From Coptodactyla brooksi (Eukaryota; Arthropoda; Insecta; Coleoptera; Scarabaeidae): a stretch of DNA of 23,819 bases. Positions 1 to 10,770 of this stretch are shown here, piece by piece (the first letter of the stretch is position 1; each line of letters starts with the position of its first letter). The notes under the pieces were generated by a model that saw only the letters and a program-made list of their open reading frames with translations, had not been told where the DNA came from and ran no database searches. The stretch lies in the NCBI GenBank assembly GCA_033557675.1, contig JAWQRM010000350.1:1-23819 (forward strand), written 5' to 3'. Position numbers and translations under genes: made by a program.

Positions 1-1119
1 ACATGAAACAATCCGGAATATACAATAGACCCTAAACTAAACTCTTACAATAGAACAATATATACAACAATTAACTGGAAATAAAAACTAGAAGAGGTAC
101 ATCGTACATGACTTTCTCTTACCTTGTCCCTGGTTTAAAAATAAAAAAAATTGTAAAAAAATTCCATTCGTATCTGTCATCTTTTTCCAAAAATGTGTAA
201 TAACGCCCAAACGATTTAGAACTGATGTACAATAATTAAAGTAATAATATAATTATAATATACAGGATGTTCCATTTAAAAATCTGAAGTCGGATAGTTT
301 TTAGAATAAACCGAACACCCTGTATATTCGAAAATAAGTTCAAATTATGAACAATTAGATACGATGCAATTTTTATTTGAAATATTTTTATGTAGAAAGA
401 GCAATAACAGTTCTAAGAAAAATTTTGCATTCACAGCTGTCATATTTTTTCAAAAATACGAAATTACGCCCAAACGGTACAATTTGAACCTAAGGTATAA
501 TAATTAAAGTAGCCCTCAAATCTTATAAGGACTTTCAAAATGTAATAATATACAGGATGTTCCATTTAAAAATCTGAATAGTTTTTAGAATAAACCGAAC
601 ACCCTGTATATTCCAAAGCTGTTTCAAATTGCAAAGACTTCGATGTCGTGCAACCTTTGTTTGAAACGTTTTTTCTAAACAAAGCAATATCCGAGATTAA
701 GAACGAAATACTCTCTTGCCCCGTAGGGCTGTATTTTTATTAATTACGCTTATAATTCGAGAACTGTTGATTTTAAGCATGCGCTATCCTTATAGTTTTT
801 CACTCACAATTTTATGTAGATTACAAAAATATATTTTGTTATAAAAAGTTGTAAAAAAATAAAAATTTTTTAGATAAGTACCTCAACCAAATGTACAAGT
901 TTTATGAAATCCTTATTGTGACCAGACTATTAATAATTAATTAATTAATTAATATAAGAATCAAGATTCTTATAATGCCAAAATTTTATGTCAAATACTA
1001 AGAGCGGTTTTTACAGCAGCACAAGCAGCATAATTATTCGCATCACTTTTTTAACGTTCTATAAGTTGATGCTCATCCTGTTAACCCGGATTGAATCTAA
1101 AAGTTCTAATTTGTCTTAG
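1..1119. other. Intron of the CRMP gene, mostly repeat DNA
   Basis: No coding exon is visible before 1120. Roughly 87-950 is a plus-oriented copy of the dispersed repeat family called L here, also found at 7463-8673 and inverted at 8960-9475 and 13165-13915. It includes two tandem ~290-bp monomers, each with a ~70-bp near-palindrome (258-328 and 548-612). About 932-952 is an ATTA-type simple repeat. The stretch 960-1119 is unique and ends in the acceptor TTGTCTTAG used by the next exon. Earlier exons of the gene must lie left of the window. Confidence 0.7.
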
Positions 1120-1606
1120 GGAATGGAATGTCACGGTGTCCCGGAGTACGTGATCGTAAACGGAAGGGTATGCGTCGACGAGGAGCAATTGCGAGCGGTG
1201 CAAGGTTACGGGCGTTTCGTAGAAACGCCGTTATATCCTCCGTTCATCTACGATCCGGAGAAAGTGGGCGAGTTGAAGCCCGGAAAGGAGTCGAACGGTT
1301 TAAACGAAGTGGAGCTGACTAATAAATTACATCGTATCGAGATGTCGCCGAAAGAGTGCGTAACGCCCACTTTGCCGAATTCCGCAGTCTCCACGCCGTC
1401 TTGTAAAGGTGCTCGGCCCGAGGGACAACGTAATATACAAGAATCGACGTTTTCAGTTAGCGGTAAGACAAAATTTATCAGACGATGCCGTTTTGGCGTA
1501 TTAATAAATTCGTTATTTAACAATTTTAGAGGATAGCGACGTGGAAAGGAAGTCATGTATTAAAGTGAGGAATCCGCCGGGAGGGAAATCGTCGGGATTT
1601 TGGTAA
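1120..1606 (+). CDS. CRMP: Collapsin response mediator protein / dihydropyrimidinase, C-terminal two exons (partial)
   Basis: This is the 3' end of a dihydropyrimidinase-family gene. The family includes the zinc amidohydrolase that opens dihydropyrimidines and the non-enzymatic neuronal CRMPs; in Drosophila one gene makes both forms by alternative splicing (known). Seen: exon 1120-1462 starts after TTGTCTTAG in phase 0 and reads GMECHGVPEYVIVNGRV, the family's C-terminal beta-sandwich. QGYGRFVETPLYPPF follows, then the low-complexity CRMP-like tail with VTPTLP and RNIQESTFSVSG. Donor G|GTAAGA at 1463 joins the acceptor ATTTTAG at 1530. Exon two (1530-1606) reads EDSDVERKSCIKVRNPPGGKSSGFW and ends in TAA followed at once by TAG. 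PPGG near the end matches the C-terminus of vertebrate CRMPs. The zinc-binding catalytic core lies outside the window, so enzyme versus CRMP isoform cannot be decided here. Confidence 0.9.
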
Positions 1607-2449
1607 TAGGACCCAAACGTAACGTTAAAAGCTATGGTACCAAAGTTCTTCTTCCAAATGTATGAAGTAATAGCATAATTTTTTTTTAATTGTACGAAAT
1701 GATCTAATATCGTCTTTTTGTAACGACCAGCTGAAGCTCATTACCGAAAATTAAATCATCGCCGCTAAACGCTATTAATTATTTAATATATATATCGTTA
1801 ACGTTTCTTACTTTGTTCTTAATTTTAACGTTCTTAGACTAATAATGTTTACGAGTTGCGTATTTATATATACATGTTACATTTTAGCCTATTCCGACTT
1901 TATTATTATATTTGAATGTGCTACGCGACGTTTAAGCCTTCTAATTTTTTCGTTGACGATTGTTTAAAATGAATGTGTCACCTCATTGTAAACTGACATT
2001 GTAATAAGAAGTGTTAGAACACAAAGTGCTATTGTTTTATTTTAAACCAATCGGTAATAATTGGGTCAGTCGACATAACTGGGGGATTCATAAATGAAAA
2101 GCAAACGCAAACTAACAGATTTATAAGTTTTTTAATAGGAAAAATATCTGACGTCATATACAAATATACAAAAATAAATACTTAACAATTCCTTTTATAA
2201 ATTACAAATAATATACTATAAAAATGCAATACACGATTTTTGTTAGCCTACAAATCGTAGGCTTTTATACTAATTATATTACATTAAAGTATTATATAGA
2301 ATATATGAAAAATTGCTATATATTGCTATCTATATTTATACATAATATACGATAAAACTGTTAATATGAACATAATTGGTTTAATTTCGTTCGATTCTTT
2401 AGAAAATAATAAATTTGGAAGACAATATCTGTACACAGAGCGTCCGTTA
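1607..2449. other. CRMP 3' flank and convergent intergenic spacer to FBXL7
   Basis: This holds the untranslated tails of two convergent genes whose stop codons are about 840 bp apart. A plus-strand ATTAAA at 1750-1755 is a possible CRMP polyadenylation signal. Minus-strand ATTAAA hexamers at 2380-2385 and 2131-2136 are possible FBXL7 signals. None is decisive. The segment 1831-2066 is present a second time at 4574-4808. No other gene is visible. Confidence 0.55.
1831..2066 (+). repeat. CRMP 3' flank segment, original copy (unit U)
   Basis: This 236-bp segment begins 225 bp after the CRMP stop codon and is nearly identical to 4574-4808. The match starts at TTCTTAGACTAAT and stops at TTGGGT; flanks on both sides are unrelated. 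Because this copy directly follows the CRMP coding exon, I infer it is the source and the other is the derivative. Confidence 0.8.
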
Positions 2450-4220
2450 TTAGAAAAATCCAGGATTTGTATGTTCTATTACGCATCGTTTACAATATTT
2501 CTTAACAGCACGATACCCCTCCAACGAAATCTGACAATCCTGTATATTCAGTTGTTGCAAACCTCTACAATAGTACGCTACGCATTGCACCCCTCTGTCC
2601 GTAACCAAGTCGCAGTTCCGTAAACTTAACTTTTTCAAATTCGGACAGCTCTCTGCTAAAGCCCTTAAACCGGCGTCGCTTACGTCGCATTTTCCTATAT
2701 CCAAGGCGCGCAGCCTCGTGCAAGACCTCGCCAGAACCGTAATGGCATCGTCCGAGACCGCCTCGCAACCCCTCACGTTCAAGTACCGCAACTTGTAACA
2801 TCTCCTCGCGATTACTTTCAATCCCGCGTCGCTCACCCTATCACATTTCGCCACCGAGAGGTACCGTAGCGTAGCGCCCAGTTTGGCCAGCTCGTACAGA
2901 CCGAAGTCGGTTATGTTCGAGCAATCGCTCACACTCAACTCCCGGAGCCCCGAACAGAAACTTGGCACAAATTTTAAACCCGCATCTGAAATTTAACGGC
3001 GGTAAAATCGAAGGAGCGGTTACAATCTGACGTCGCTACGTACCTGTTATTTGTATGCACCTCCTTAAATATAAATAAGACAATTGCGGACAATTCCTAA
3101 CTATAACCCTAAGACCATTATCGTAAAGCGCAGGACAATCCGTTAAATCTAAATATTGTAATTGTAGTCTCCGTAACGGCTCCGTCGACGGACTCGGATT
3201 GGCACAAGTGATTTGAACACAGCCTAAATGAGAATTAAATAATACGATAATAAAACTTAAAACGTTATAGTTACCGGTCACGTCCAAATGTTGTAAATTT
3301 GGACATCTGGCGAGAATTTCGAAAAAAACGTTATTCGTAACGTTCGTACTGCCCTGTATTTTCAAATGCGTTAATTCGGGACATCGCCTGGCTAATAACG
3401 ATAATCCACGATCGCTAATTTTAGCCCCGTTCGTAAGATAAACCTTTTCGATGCTCGGACAAGCTCCCGTTCTACCTTGTCCGCAAAGTTGTCGTAGAAC
3501 TCCGCGTATGGCACGATCTCCGCTGACGCACTCCCCCTCGAGTAAAATTGTCCGCCATAACGACGGCGTCCAAACCAACGCGTCGAAACGACGACAGACG
3601 CGAGCGCAAATACTCAAATCGGAACTGGCTAAGAACGAGAAAACTTTTACGATTAAATCGTCGGAGAGCCTATCGAAAGAATTATTCTTCGTTTGTAGCT
3701 TCTTCACCTTCCAGTGTCCCGGAGTCGACAAACCGGGACTAGGAGAAACTAACGTGTGATAACCTTGGTCTAAACTCGGACTGTTCTTTCCGAGCTTCGT
3801 AAAGTTATCCAACAGATAGTTCGTTTCCGGTTGATGGTGACCTTCCGAAGAGGGATTGTAATATTCCGGACTCGAATTCGAGTCGGATTGACTCGTTTCC
3901 AATTTCGAATAATTCTCGTGCTCCCAGTAGCTCGTCCCCAGCGACAGAGAAGACAAGTCTAGGTTGTTCGTTTTCGGGTACTTGTTCAGCAGTTGCTGCG
4001 GAGTCGGCCTGTAGTTCTGAGGGTACTCGTCGTTCTCTAAGTAATTCTGATTCGTATTCGCGCTCTCGTAATAACTCAAATACGTCGAGTGGTACGTTCT
4101 CTCCGACGAATGCGATGACTGTTCCGTTGGGGGCGGCGGCGAATTTCTACCTAACCGGATCAACGGACATACCATTGGACGTGGCGATAACCTCTCTAAG
4201 AGACTTGGCGTTTGGTTCAT
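2450..4220 (-). CDS. FBXL7: F-box and leucine-rich-repeat protein 7 (FBXL7-like), complete, three exons
   Basis: This is a substrate receptor of an SCF (SKP1-CUL1-F-box) ubiquitin ligase. The fly orthologue is tied to Fat/Dachs growth control and the human one to mitotic regulators (known). Exons run 4220-3275, 3223-3044 and 2985-2450 on the minus strand: 1662 nt, 553 residues plus TAA. Introns are 51 and 58 bp with GT-AG ends. Residues 1-170 are a Ser/Asn/Tyr-rich, probably disordered leader. The F-box is about 181-228 (SFDRLSDDLIVKVFSFL, then CARVCRR and LWRTI). Cysteine-containing LRRs follow to the conserved end CKRCVIEHTNPGFF, nearly the human FBXL7 C-terminus. The start is firm: an in-frame TGA lies four codons upstream, after a 3' splice site (TTTTTAG at 4234), so a 5' UTR exon should lie further out. 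One LRR (GKCDVSDAGL) is a residue shorter than the vertebrate repeat. Human FBXL7 is about 490 residues; the surplus is in the leader. Confidence 0.93.
3224..3274 (-). other. 51-bp stop-free intron in FBXL7, length divisible by three
   Basis: Donor ACCG|GTAACT and acceptor CTCATTTAG|GCTG bound a 51-bp intron. Splicing restores LDVTGCVQITCAN, matching the LRR consensus. Retained, it stays open and inserts 17 hydrophobic residues inside the LRR. Confidence 0.8.
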
Positions 4221-4233
4221 CTCTTCGCTTCAT
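4147..4233 (-). promoter_or_regulatory. Upstream ORF overlapping the FBXL7 start codon
   Basis: An ATG sits directly after the 3' splice site at 4234 and opens a 28-codon frame (MKRRDEPNAKSLREV...) ending in TAG inside the FBXL7 coding region in another frame. If the 5' UTR is spliced at this acceptor, this AUG comes first and could lower FBXL7 translation. Its use is inference. Confidence 0.35.
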
Positions 4234-4381
4234 CTAAAAATAAAACGAATACGTTATCAACCGAATATTTTTTAATTTTATCCACTTATACTTATGCTTA
4301 TGCTAAATTCATATTGTGAAAAAGAATAAAAATCGTATCCATAAGTTAGTATGTACAGAATAACTATTTTTATATATTATT

Positions 4382-4571
4382 GTTATATACAGTATGGGAA
4401 AATCTTCCTAGTCTCATACGAGATTCACACAACACTCCCGCCACAAGGTATCTACCCCACGAAATATTGCTTGACATGGTCCTACGTACACTTATTTTTT
4501 AATTACTGACAATAAATGTTTATTCATGTCTTTTCGAACGTTTAAGTTTGACGGACAAACAAAAACTTCGG
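4382..4571 (+). repeat. Direct repeat R, copy 1
   Basis: This 190-bp sequence from GTTATATACAGTATGGG to ACTTCGG matches 4807-5014. It lacks about 18 bp present in copy 2 just after CCCCACGAA. It ends immediately before the CRMP-derived segment. Confidence 0.8.
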
Positions 4572-4573
4572 GA

Positions 4574-4808
4574 TTCTTAGACTAATGATGTTTACGAGTC
4601 GCGTATTTATATATACATGTTACATTTTAGCCTATTCCGACTTTATTATTATATTTGGATGTGCTACGCGACGTTTAGGCCTTCTAATTTTTCCGTTGAC
4701 GATTGTTTAAAATGAATGTGTCACCTCATTGTAAACAGACATTGTAATAAGAAGTGTTAGAACACAAAGTGCTATTGTTTTATTTTAGACCAATCATAAT
4801 AGTTGGGT
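4574..4808 (+). repeat. Duplicated CRMP 3' flank segment (unit U) between two R repeats
   Basis: This is a near-identical second copy of 1831-2066 in the same orientation, on the far side of FBXL7. It sits exactly between the two R repeats with no spacer, and carries no poly(A) tract at its end. The arrangement resembles a short terminal-repeat element with captured host DNA, or a complex local duplication. Confidence 0.8.
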
Positions 4809-5014
4809 TATATACAGTATGGGAAAATCTTCCTCGTCTCATACGAGATTCACACAACACTCCCACTACAAGGTCTCTACCCCACGAATCCGTGATACCA
4901 CGCGAGATATCGCTTGACACGGTCCTACGTACACTTATTTTTTAATTACTGACAATAAATGTTTATTCATCTCTTTTCGAACGTTTAAGTTCGACGGACA
5001 AACAGAAACTTCGG
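4807..5014 (+). repeat. Direct repeat R, copy 2
   Basis: This is the second copy of the flanking repeat, 208 bp, beginning within the last bases of unit U. Both copies contain AATAAATGTTTATT near the 3' side, a palindrome that also offers a polyadenylation hexamer. Neither shows clean TG...CA long-terminal-repeat ends. Confidence 0.75.
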
Positions 5015-5119
5015 CATGGGGTTTTAGAAATGACCTATACGGGGGTGTAGGGGCACTTGCCGGGATTGCAACCCTAAAGGGTTTTATCCCAGTGGCCCTT
5101 CGTTTAGGAAATATCGAAG

Positions 5120-5950
5120 GGAGAAGTTTCACGATCCGTAAGTTACACTAAGGAAGAAATTTCTAAAAACGGAAATTGAAAAAACTTGCGCAACAAACCT
5201 ATTTTAATTGTTAGGTGTTAGTTTCTTTTAATCCAATTATCAATTATATATTTCAGGCTTTTAGTTTTTACAGGTCCCAGAATTTTCATGACACGATTAT
5301 GTTGTTAAACAGAAGACACGCAGAAGACACGCGAAGATGTGTTTCATTGTAAATACGCTGCTGGGCTTGGGTTCGATCCTCGCCACCGCGTAGCTTTTTT
5401 TTCGATTCGTATGAAAGAGAAAGGAGATTTTGCAAATGAAATTTCTGAAAAAAAAATTGAAAAAGTTATGCGAAAAGCCTATTAAAAAAATATATAATTT
5501 TCAACTTCTTTTAATCAATTCTGTATTTCAGGTTTTTTGTTCCTAGATCACAGATCGCAGAATTTTCATGGTGTGATTGTTATTGTGATATGTTAAACAT
5601 AAAACACATCTTATCGTTTTATTACAAAATGTATCTTCACCTGCAGGGTGTACGTGTTTGACGTTTAACAACATCATCGTGCCGTGAAGATTCTATTATC
5701 AGTGAAAACTAAAAACCTGAAATATAGAATTGATAATTGGATTAAACGAAATTATCTGTGGTATAAAATGAAAAAGTGGTAGCATGGATCGAACCCAAGC
5801 CCAGCAAAAGGTCCACTTACAATTTCTACCAAAGAATTGCCACTCAAATACCACTTGATGAATGTGAACCCTCTGGGTGGTTGTAGAAAAAGTTGAGTTG
5901 TGCATTCGTCGAGACTTTCAGGGCGTGACTAGCTAATTGTTGTGCGATCA
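5120..5950. repeat. Complex repeat cluster with tRNA-like B-box sequences
   Basis: A unit of about 285 bp is tandemly repeated (TTTCTAAAAAC near 5154 against TTTCTGAAAAA near 5438; TTTTAATCCAATTATC near 5227 against TTTTAATCAATTCTG near 5514). Part of it recurs inverted at about 5663-5750. CTGGGCTTGGGTTCGATCC occurs at about 5361-5380 and inverted at about 5782-5805. GGTTCGATCC fits the internal B box of RNA polymerase III promoters, and both copies run into a T tract. A degenerate A-box-like TGGCAATTC lies upstream in the inverted copy. It is probably a tRNA-derived SINE relic; no complete tRNA fold is present. Confidence 0.45.
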
Positions 5951-6114
5951 TCCGATTCGTCAACCAATGGGACGATAATTCAATACCCCTATGGGACAAG
6001 GTCTATTTTCCTACAGGGTATATTACTATTTATATATTATGTATTATTGTAGCCTATGACAGTGCAAATGTGTCAAATATACTGTCAAATGTTGTATGAT
6101 GGGTTGCATAATTT

Positions 6115-6116
6115 TG

Positions 6117-6162
<46 letters not shown>
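6115..6162. repeat. TA dinucleotide microsatellite
   Basis: About 48 bp of almost pure alternating TA. Confidence 0.9.
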
Positions 6163-6168
<6 letters not shown>

Positions 6169-7072
6169 TTATTATTTATTAAAAAACCATTGTATAGATC
6201 GATTTTAATTTTTTTCACACTTTTATTTATTTTTTTACGTTATTCGCCAACTGAATTAATTTGTTTTATAAAAGAAACTAATAAGTCACTTTCACGAGCA
6301 CGAAATTATAAAATAAGGTCACAGATTTTGATATCCCCTTAAAAACTACACAATATGGTCAGGAGTGACACTTTTCGACATGATTCGTGACTTACCGAGC
6401 ATTGAAGTCACTGATAGGTTACGTAAGAGCAACATTTCTAAGATTTGGTGTACAAAAGTTGTTTTAAGAGTTTTAGACTATATCTGTATGACATTCCGAT
6501 GAAGTCACATGACAAAGGCTTGGTTATTCACTTGGCTTTACAATATGAACGATCGCGCGCCGTAATATTTCTGGGTGTTAAGGTGGAAAACCGAAGAATA
6601 CCTTCGGTCGCGACCAGCGAAAAATCTCAAAAATGTGTATAAGAATTCACGTCTGTAAGGTCGACGACATTTTGACGTATCATAACCTCAATGGTCCTTC
6701 TAACAGTCAACTGTTTTTCGTCAACCGTAAGACGAGACTTAGGCACTTACCCGCTAAGTAATCATTTGTTTGTACTTTTCATATTCCATGGTTTTCTTCT
6801 GGACAGACCAACCACGTATTTCACTTTTAAACAACTATTATGTTTGCACAAATCAAATGCATTGCTTTGTTACTTTACGGAGTAACTGGCAACTCTTCAT
6901 AGTTGCGCTTACTCTCTCTTATAAATCGTTCTCTCTTCAAGATCTTAGTATACCAAGTCGTGTAGCTTGTGCTGACTGGTTTACTCTTTCTGGTACAGAG
7001 CCGTATTTGACTCCTTTTCCTGCAGGAACCTGAGGAGGGGGCACTATTCTTATTTATTCCCTGTTTCTGTAA
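6163..7072. other. Intergenic DNA without recognisable gene
   Basis: AT-rich sequence with only short open frames in several phases. None shows a family motif, splice context or codon pattern that I can support. Confidence 0.6.
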
Positions 7073-8826
7073 TCTATAATAATCTCAAAACTTAAACGTT
7101 TTACATCACAACATAACATTAACAATTACATTAAATAATAAAAATTAATTTTGACGATCTGCATCACCCGACATCCCATAGATTGCAGAACTTCAGTCAA
7201 TTCTATTATGTAGTCCTGTTTTCTCTTATACACGGTAGATTATTATTTTATTGTAAATGTTTGATTGGCTGAGCTTCTTATGATTTGGAAATTCTGTTCT
7301 CTACTTCCAGGGATGTAGGAATTTTTGTGGAGATGCTCTGCGTAGTTGGAATCATGCTTGTTTTTTATAGGATGTACCACGATGTCTAATTCTTGTTTGT
7401 AATCCTTCTGCATTGGAATTACTTCCAACTTGTGGAGTAGGCTTCTAAATGTTGCTTCCAACTCGATTTAGAACTGATGTATAATACTTAAAGTAACAAC
7501 ATAATCATAATATACAGCATGTTCCACTTAAAAATCTGAAGTTGGGTAGTTTTTAGAATAAACCGAACACCTTGTATATTCGAAAATAGTTTCAAATTGT
7601 GAATGGTTCGATGTAATGCAACTTTTATTCGAAACATTTTTATCTGGAAAGAGCAATAACAGTTCTAAGAAAAATTTTGCATTCATAGCTGTCATGTTTT
7701 TTCATGTTTTCATGTTTTTTCATGTTATTTCAATACGAAATAATGCCCAAACGGTACAATTTGAAGCTAAGCTTTAAAATGCAATAAAATGTATAAAATA
7801 AATAAATGTATAAAATAAAAGTATTAAAATGTAATAATATACAGGGTGTTCCATTTAAAAATCTGAAGTTGGGTAGTTTTTAGAATAAACCGAACACAAT
7901 GTATATTCTAAAATAGTTTCAAATTGTGAATGGTTCGATGTAATACAACTTTTATTCGAAACATTTTTATCTGGAAGGAGCAATAACAATTCTAAGAAAA
8001 ATTTTGCATTCCCAGCTGTCATGTTTTTTCAAAAAATACGAAATAACGCCCAAACGGTACAATTTGAAGCTAAGGTATGATAATTAAAGTGGCCCTTAAA
8101 TCTTCTAAGGACTTCGAAAATGTAATAATATACAGGGTGTTCCATTTAAAAATCTGAAGTTGGGTAGCTTTTAGAATAAACCGAACACCCTGTATATTCG
8201 AAAACGATTTCAAATTATGCGGAATTCGATGTCATGCAACCTTTATTTGAAACATTTTTTTCTAAAGAGGGCAATACCCGAGATTAAGAACGAAATACCT
8301 TCTTGCCCCATAGGACTGTATTTTTATCAATTATGCTTATAACTCGAGAACTGTTGATTTTAAGCATGCACTATCCTTATAGTTTTTTACTCCCAATTTC
8401 GTGTAGATTACAAAAATATATTTTGTTACAACTAGTTGTAAAAAAAATCGAAACATTTTTAGGTTAAGTACCTCAACCGTATGTACAATTTTGACGAAAT
8501 CGTTATTGTGATTAGAATATATAATAATTAGCTGGTATGTAAAGTATTGTTTTACTCAGTCTAACGTGGCAATCTAAAAACGATTGTCAAAATCCATCAA
8601 AATTTTGTCAAAATCCATCAAAATTTCGAGATCGATTTTTCTTTGCTTTCTTTTAAGAGAAAGTAAAAAAATGGTCAACTCAACAGAGTTGACTAATCCA
8701 CCGTATATAAAAGAAAACACCACATAATAAAATTGACTGAAGTTCTGCAATCTATCAGATGTTAATGTAATTTAAATGTTAATGTAACGTTGTGCTGTAT
8801 TTAAGTTTTGGGATTATTATTATTAT
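7073..8826. mobile_element. Inverted-arm element interrupted by a copy of repeat family L
   Basis: The arm at 7073-7243 is the imperfect reverse complement of 8694-8826: TAGATTGCAGAACTTCAGTC on the left against GACTGAAGTTCTGCAATCTA on the right, with further matches outward to TAAGTTTTGAGATTATTAT. Between the arms lies the plus-oriented L copy at 7463-8673. A perfect 8-bp stem (GTCAACTC, loop AACA, GAGTTGAC) at 8674-8693 sits at the L/right-arm junction. No transposase frame is recognisable, so it is non-autonomous or decayed. Confidence 0.55.
7463..8673 (+). repeat. Dispersed repeat family L, copy with three tandem monomers
   Basis: This copy begins inside the element relative to the copy at 87-950 (it lacks the CTTACCTTGTCCCTGG end). 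It carries three near-palindromes at 7510-7580, 7837-7908 and 8128-8198, spaced 327 and 291 bp. The last 500 bp match 620-930 and then continue to CTTTCTTTTAAGAGAAAG. Confidence 0.7.
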
Positions 8827-8959
8827 GTATTATATTTTCTCCAGGTGTCGCAGAGGAAATGAAACCTGGTAAAGCTTTTGTAGTTTTTTACTTTGTCTTG
8901 AGAGGTAGTCTTAGGCTTTTTATAGCCTATCTATTAGACTAATTATAACAATACTTTAA

Positions 8960-10030
8960 ATGTAACACAATTATTATATAATCTGGTCGCAATAAGGATT
9001 TCGAAAAAATTGTACATATGGTTTAGGTACTTAATTTAAATTTTTTTGAACATAACTGTGTATTTTTAACATAACTATTAAAAATACAGTCCTATAGGGC
9101 ATGAAGGTATTTCGTTGTTAATCTCGGGTGTTGCTCCCTTTAGAAAGAAATGTTTCAAATAAAGGTTGCATGACATCGAACCCTTAACAATTTGAAATAG
9201 TTTTCGAATATACAGGGTGTTCGGTTTATTCTAAAAACTATCCAACTTCAGATTTTTAAATGGAACACCCTGTATATTATTACTTTTTTGAAGTCCTTAT
9301 AAGACTTGAGGGCCACTTTAATTATTATACATAAGTTCTAAACCGCACCGTTTGAGAGTTATGACACATTTTGGAAAAAGATGACAGGTACCAATGGAAT
9401 TTTTTTTTACAATTTTTTATATTTAAACCAGGGGCAAGGTAAGAGAAAGTCACATACGATGTACATCTTCTAGTTCACGTTACCATCAATCGGCTATGCC
9501 TAGTCCAAAAATACACACACACTGTATATAGGTTTTCCAAACTTATACATAATAAAACACGTTTATCTATAAATTCACACATTTATAAATTATTCGCACT
9601 TCGCGGTGTTGTTGTTGATATTATGTATTTTACAATCCTTTCAAATCGGAGAATAATTGATTGAATTTATATCCACAGTACCTATTTCAATATATTTCGA
9701 ATACATTTGATTTCTATAACCTCTTAAGCGGTCCAATGCCTGTATGCAGGCCCGGACTATACCTATTTTCTACATTTTAAATAATGACTGCGCTTTCTCT
9801 ATATTAACACTTTAGAAAAACTATGCAAAAAAATGATATGTACAGTACCAAAAGTAACAAAAAATGTTTTACAGTCACATAAAAGAATATTGCTAAAAAT
9901 AAATTTGTTTGAATTTTGCATTTTTCCTTCGTTACAAAAATCTAAAGCAATTGTCACGCTTAAATAATGAAAGGAGCTATAAACCTTGTTTGTACTTGTT
10001 CTGGCATAATAAAAAGCATTGCAATTGCAC
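8960..10030 (-). repeat. Inverted copy of family L joined to repeat M
   Basis: Positions 8960-9475 are the reverse complement of the L family (near-palindrome at 9208-9278; end at AAACCAGGGGCAAGGTAAG). From CGGCTATGCCTAGTCC (9491) to AAGCATTGCAATTGCAC (about 10030) runs a ~540-bp segment, M, also present at 12411-12890 and 13915-14290. The constant L-M order in two places suggests one larger element. Confidence 0.65.
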
Positions 10031-10770
10031 AAGTTAAAATTTAAATTTATTGTCAGTTATGGAAGATATTTTTGATAGCAACTCTATCGATTAAAAAAAT
10101 TATTGTGCAGGGACACCAAGAACATTTTTATTATTGCGTGTTTATTGATAAGAATTTTTATTTTACAAATTTAGATGATTATTAATTAAATAATAACGGA
10201 TTACTATTAGTTAAATTATAACAATCACCTTTATTTACTCTATATTATCTTCCGCTTGCTTGCAGGTCTGTACACTGCAGACTTAAATCCGCATAAAAAC
10301 TTGGGATTTTGTTAAAATATCAAAAATAAACGCTTTTTACCTTCAATGTATTTATATGCAAAATTAATACAATAATGGATTAAACTCAAAGAAGTAAAAA
10401 TATTCGAATGATACGTTCAGGAGTAATGGTACCAATTTGATCGAATGAAATTACCTACTCTATCGAATTCTGATTTTACCCCACAGCATAGAAAAAGTCC
10501 CCCTTAACTTCTTAATTCTAATTAATTGCTCCAAAATGACATTAGAATTATAATCGATCATTATAATACATTTATAATGATTTTACATTTTATCCCTTTC
10601 AAATAAAATGTTGGTATCATGTTGTGACGTCAGAAAGGGTCTACTTAAACGGAAACGACGCCAACATCTATTCATTCTGCGCTGAATACGCTTAGCGTGT
10701 ACATCCGTGTGTTCTTGGTCAGCACAAGTTTGAATTTGAGTGTTTAAAAGTAGTTCTCCGACGTGAAACT
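10031..10770. other. Upstream and presumptive promoter region of the kinesin gene
   Basis: No ORF of note. The last ~150 bp become less AT-rich and contain a perfect TGACGTCA. The transcription start probably lies between 10640 and 10760, but no TATA box or clear initiator is visible there. Confidence 0.4.
10625..10632 (+). promoter_or_regulatory. CRE/ATF-type site TGACGTCA
   Basis: This perfect palindromic cAMP-response-element octamer lies 138 bp before the inferred start codon of the kinesin gene. The position fits a promoter element, but one octamer is weak evidence. Confidence 0.35.

Noticed and set aside
4382..5014. Processed (mRNA-derived) copy of CRMP
   Set aside because: Only a 3' flank piece is present, no coding sequence, no poly(A) tract, and both sides are bounded by direct repeats.
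5361..5400. tRNA gene suggested by GGGTTCGATCC and a T tract
   Set aside because: No acceptor, D or anticodon arms can be drawn; only the B-box-like core is present, inside a repeat.
6445..7033. Several 64-87 codon plus-strand frames
   Set aside because: Overlapping in different frames with unlike composition and no motif; chance frames.
7243..7461. 72-codon minus-strand open frame
   Set aside because: No recognisable domain, lies between repeat boundaries, no splice or promoter context.
258..8198. Regularly spaced repeats considered as a CRISPR array
   Set aside because: Spacing of about 290-330 bp, eukaryotic gene structure and transposon context exclude it.
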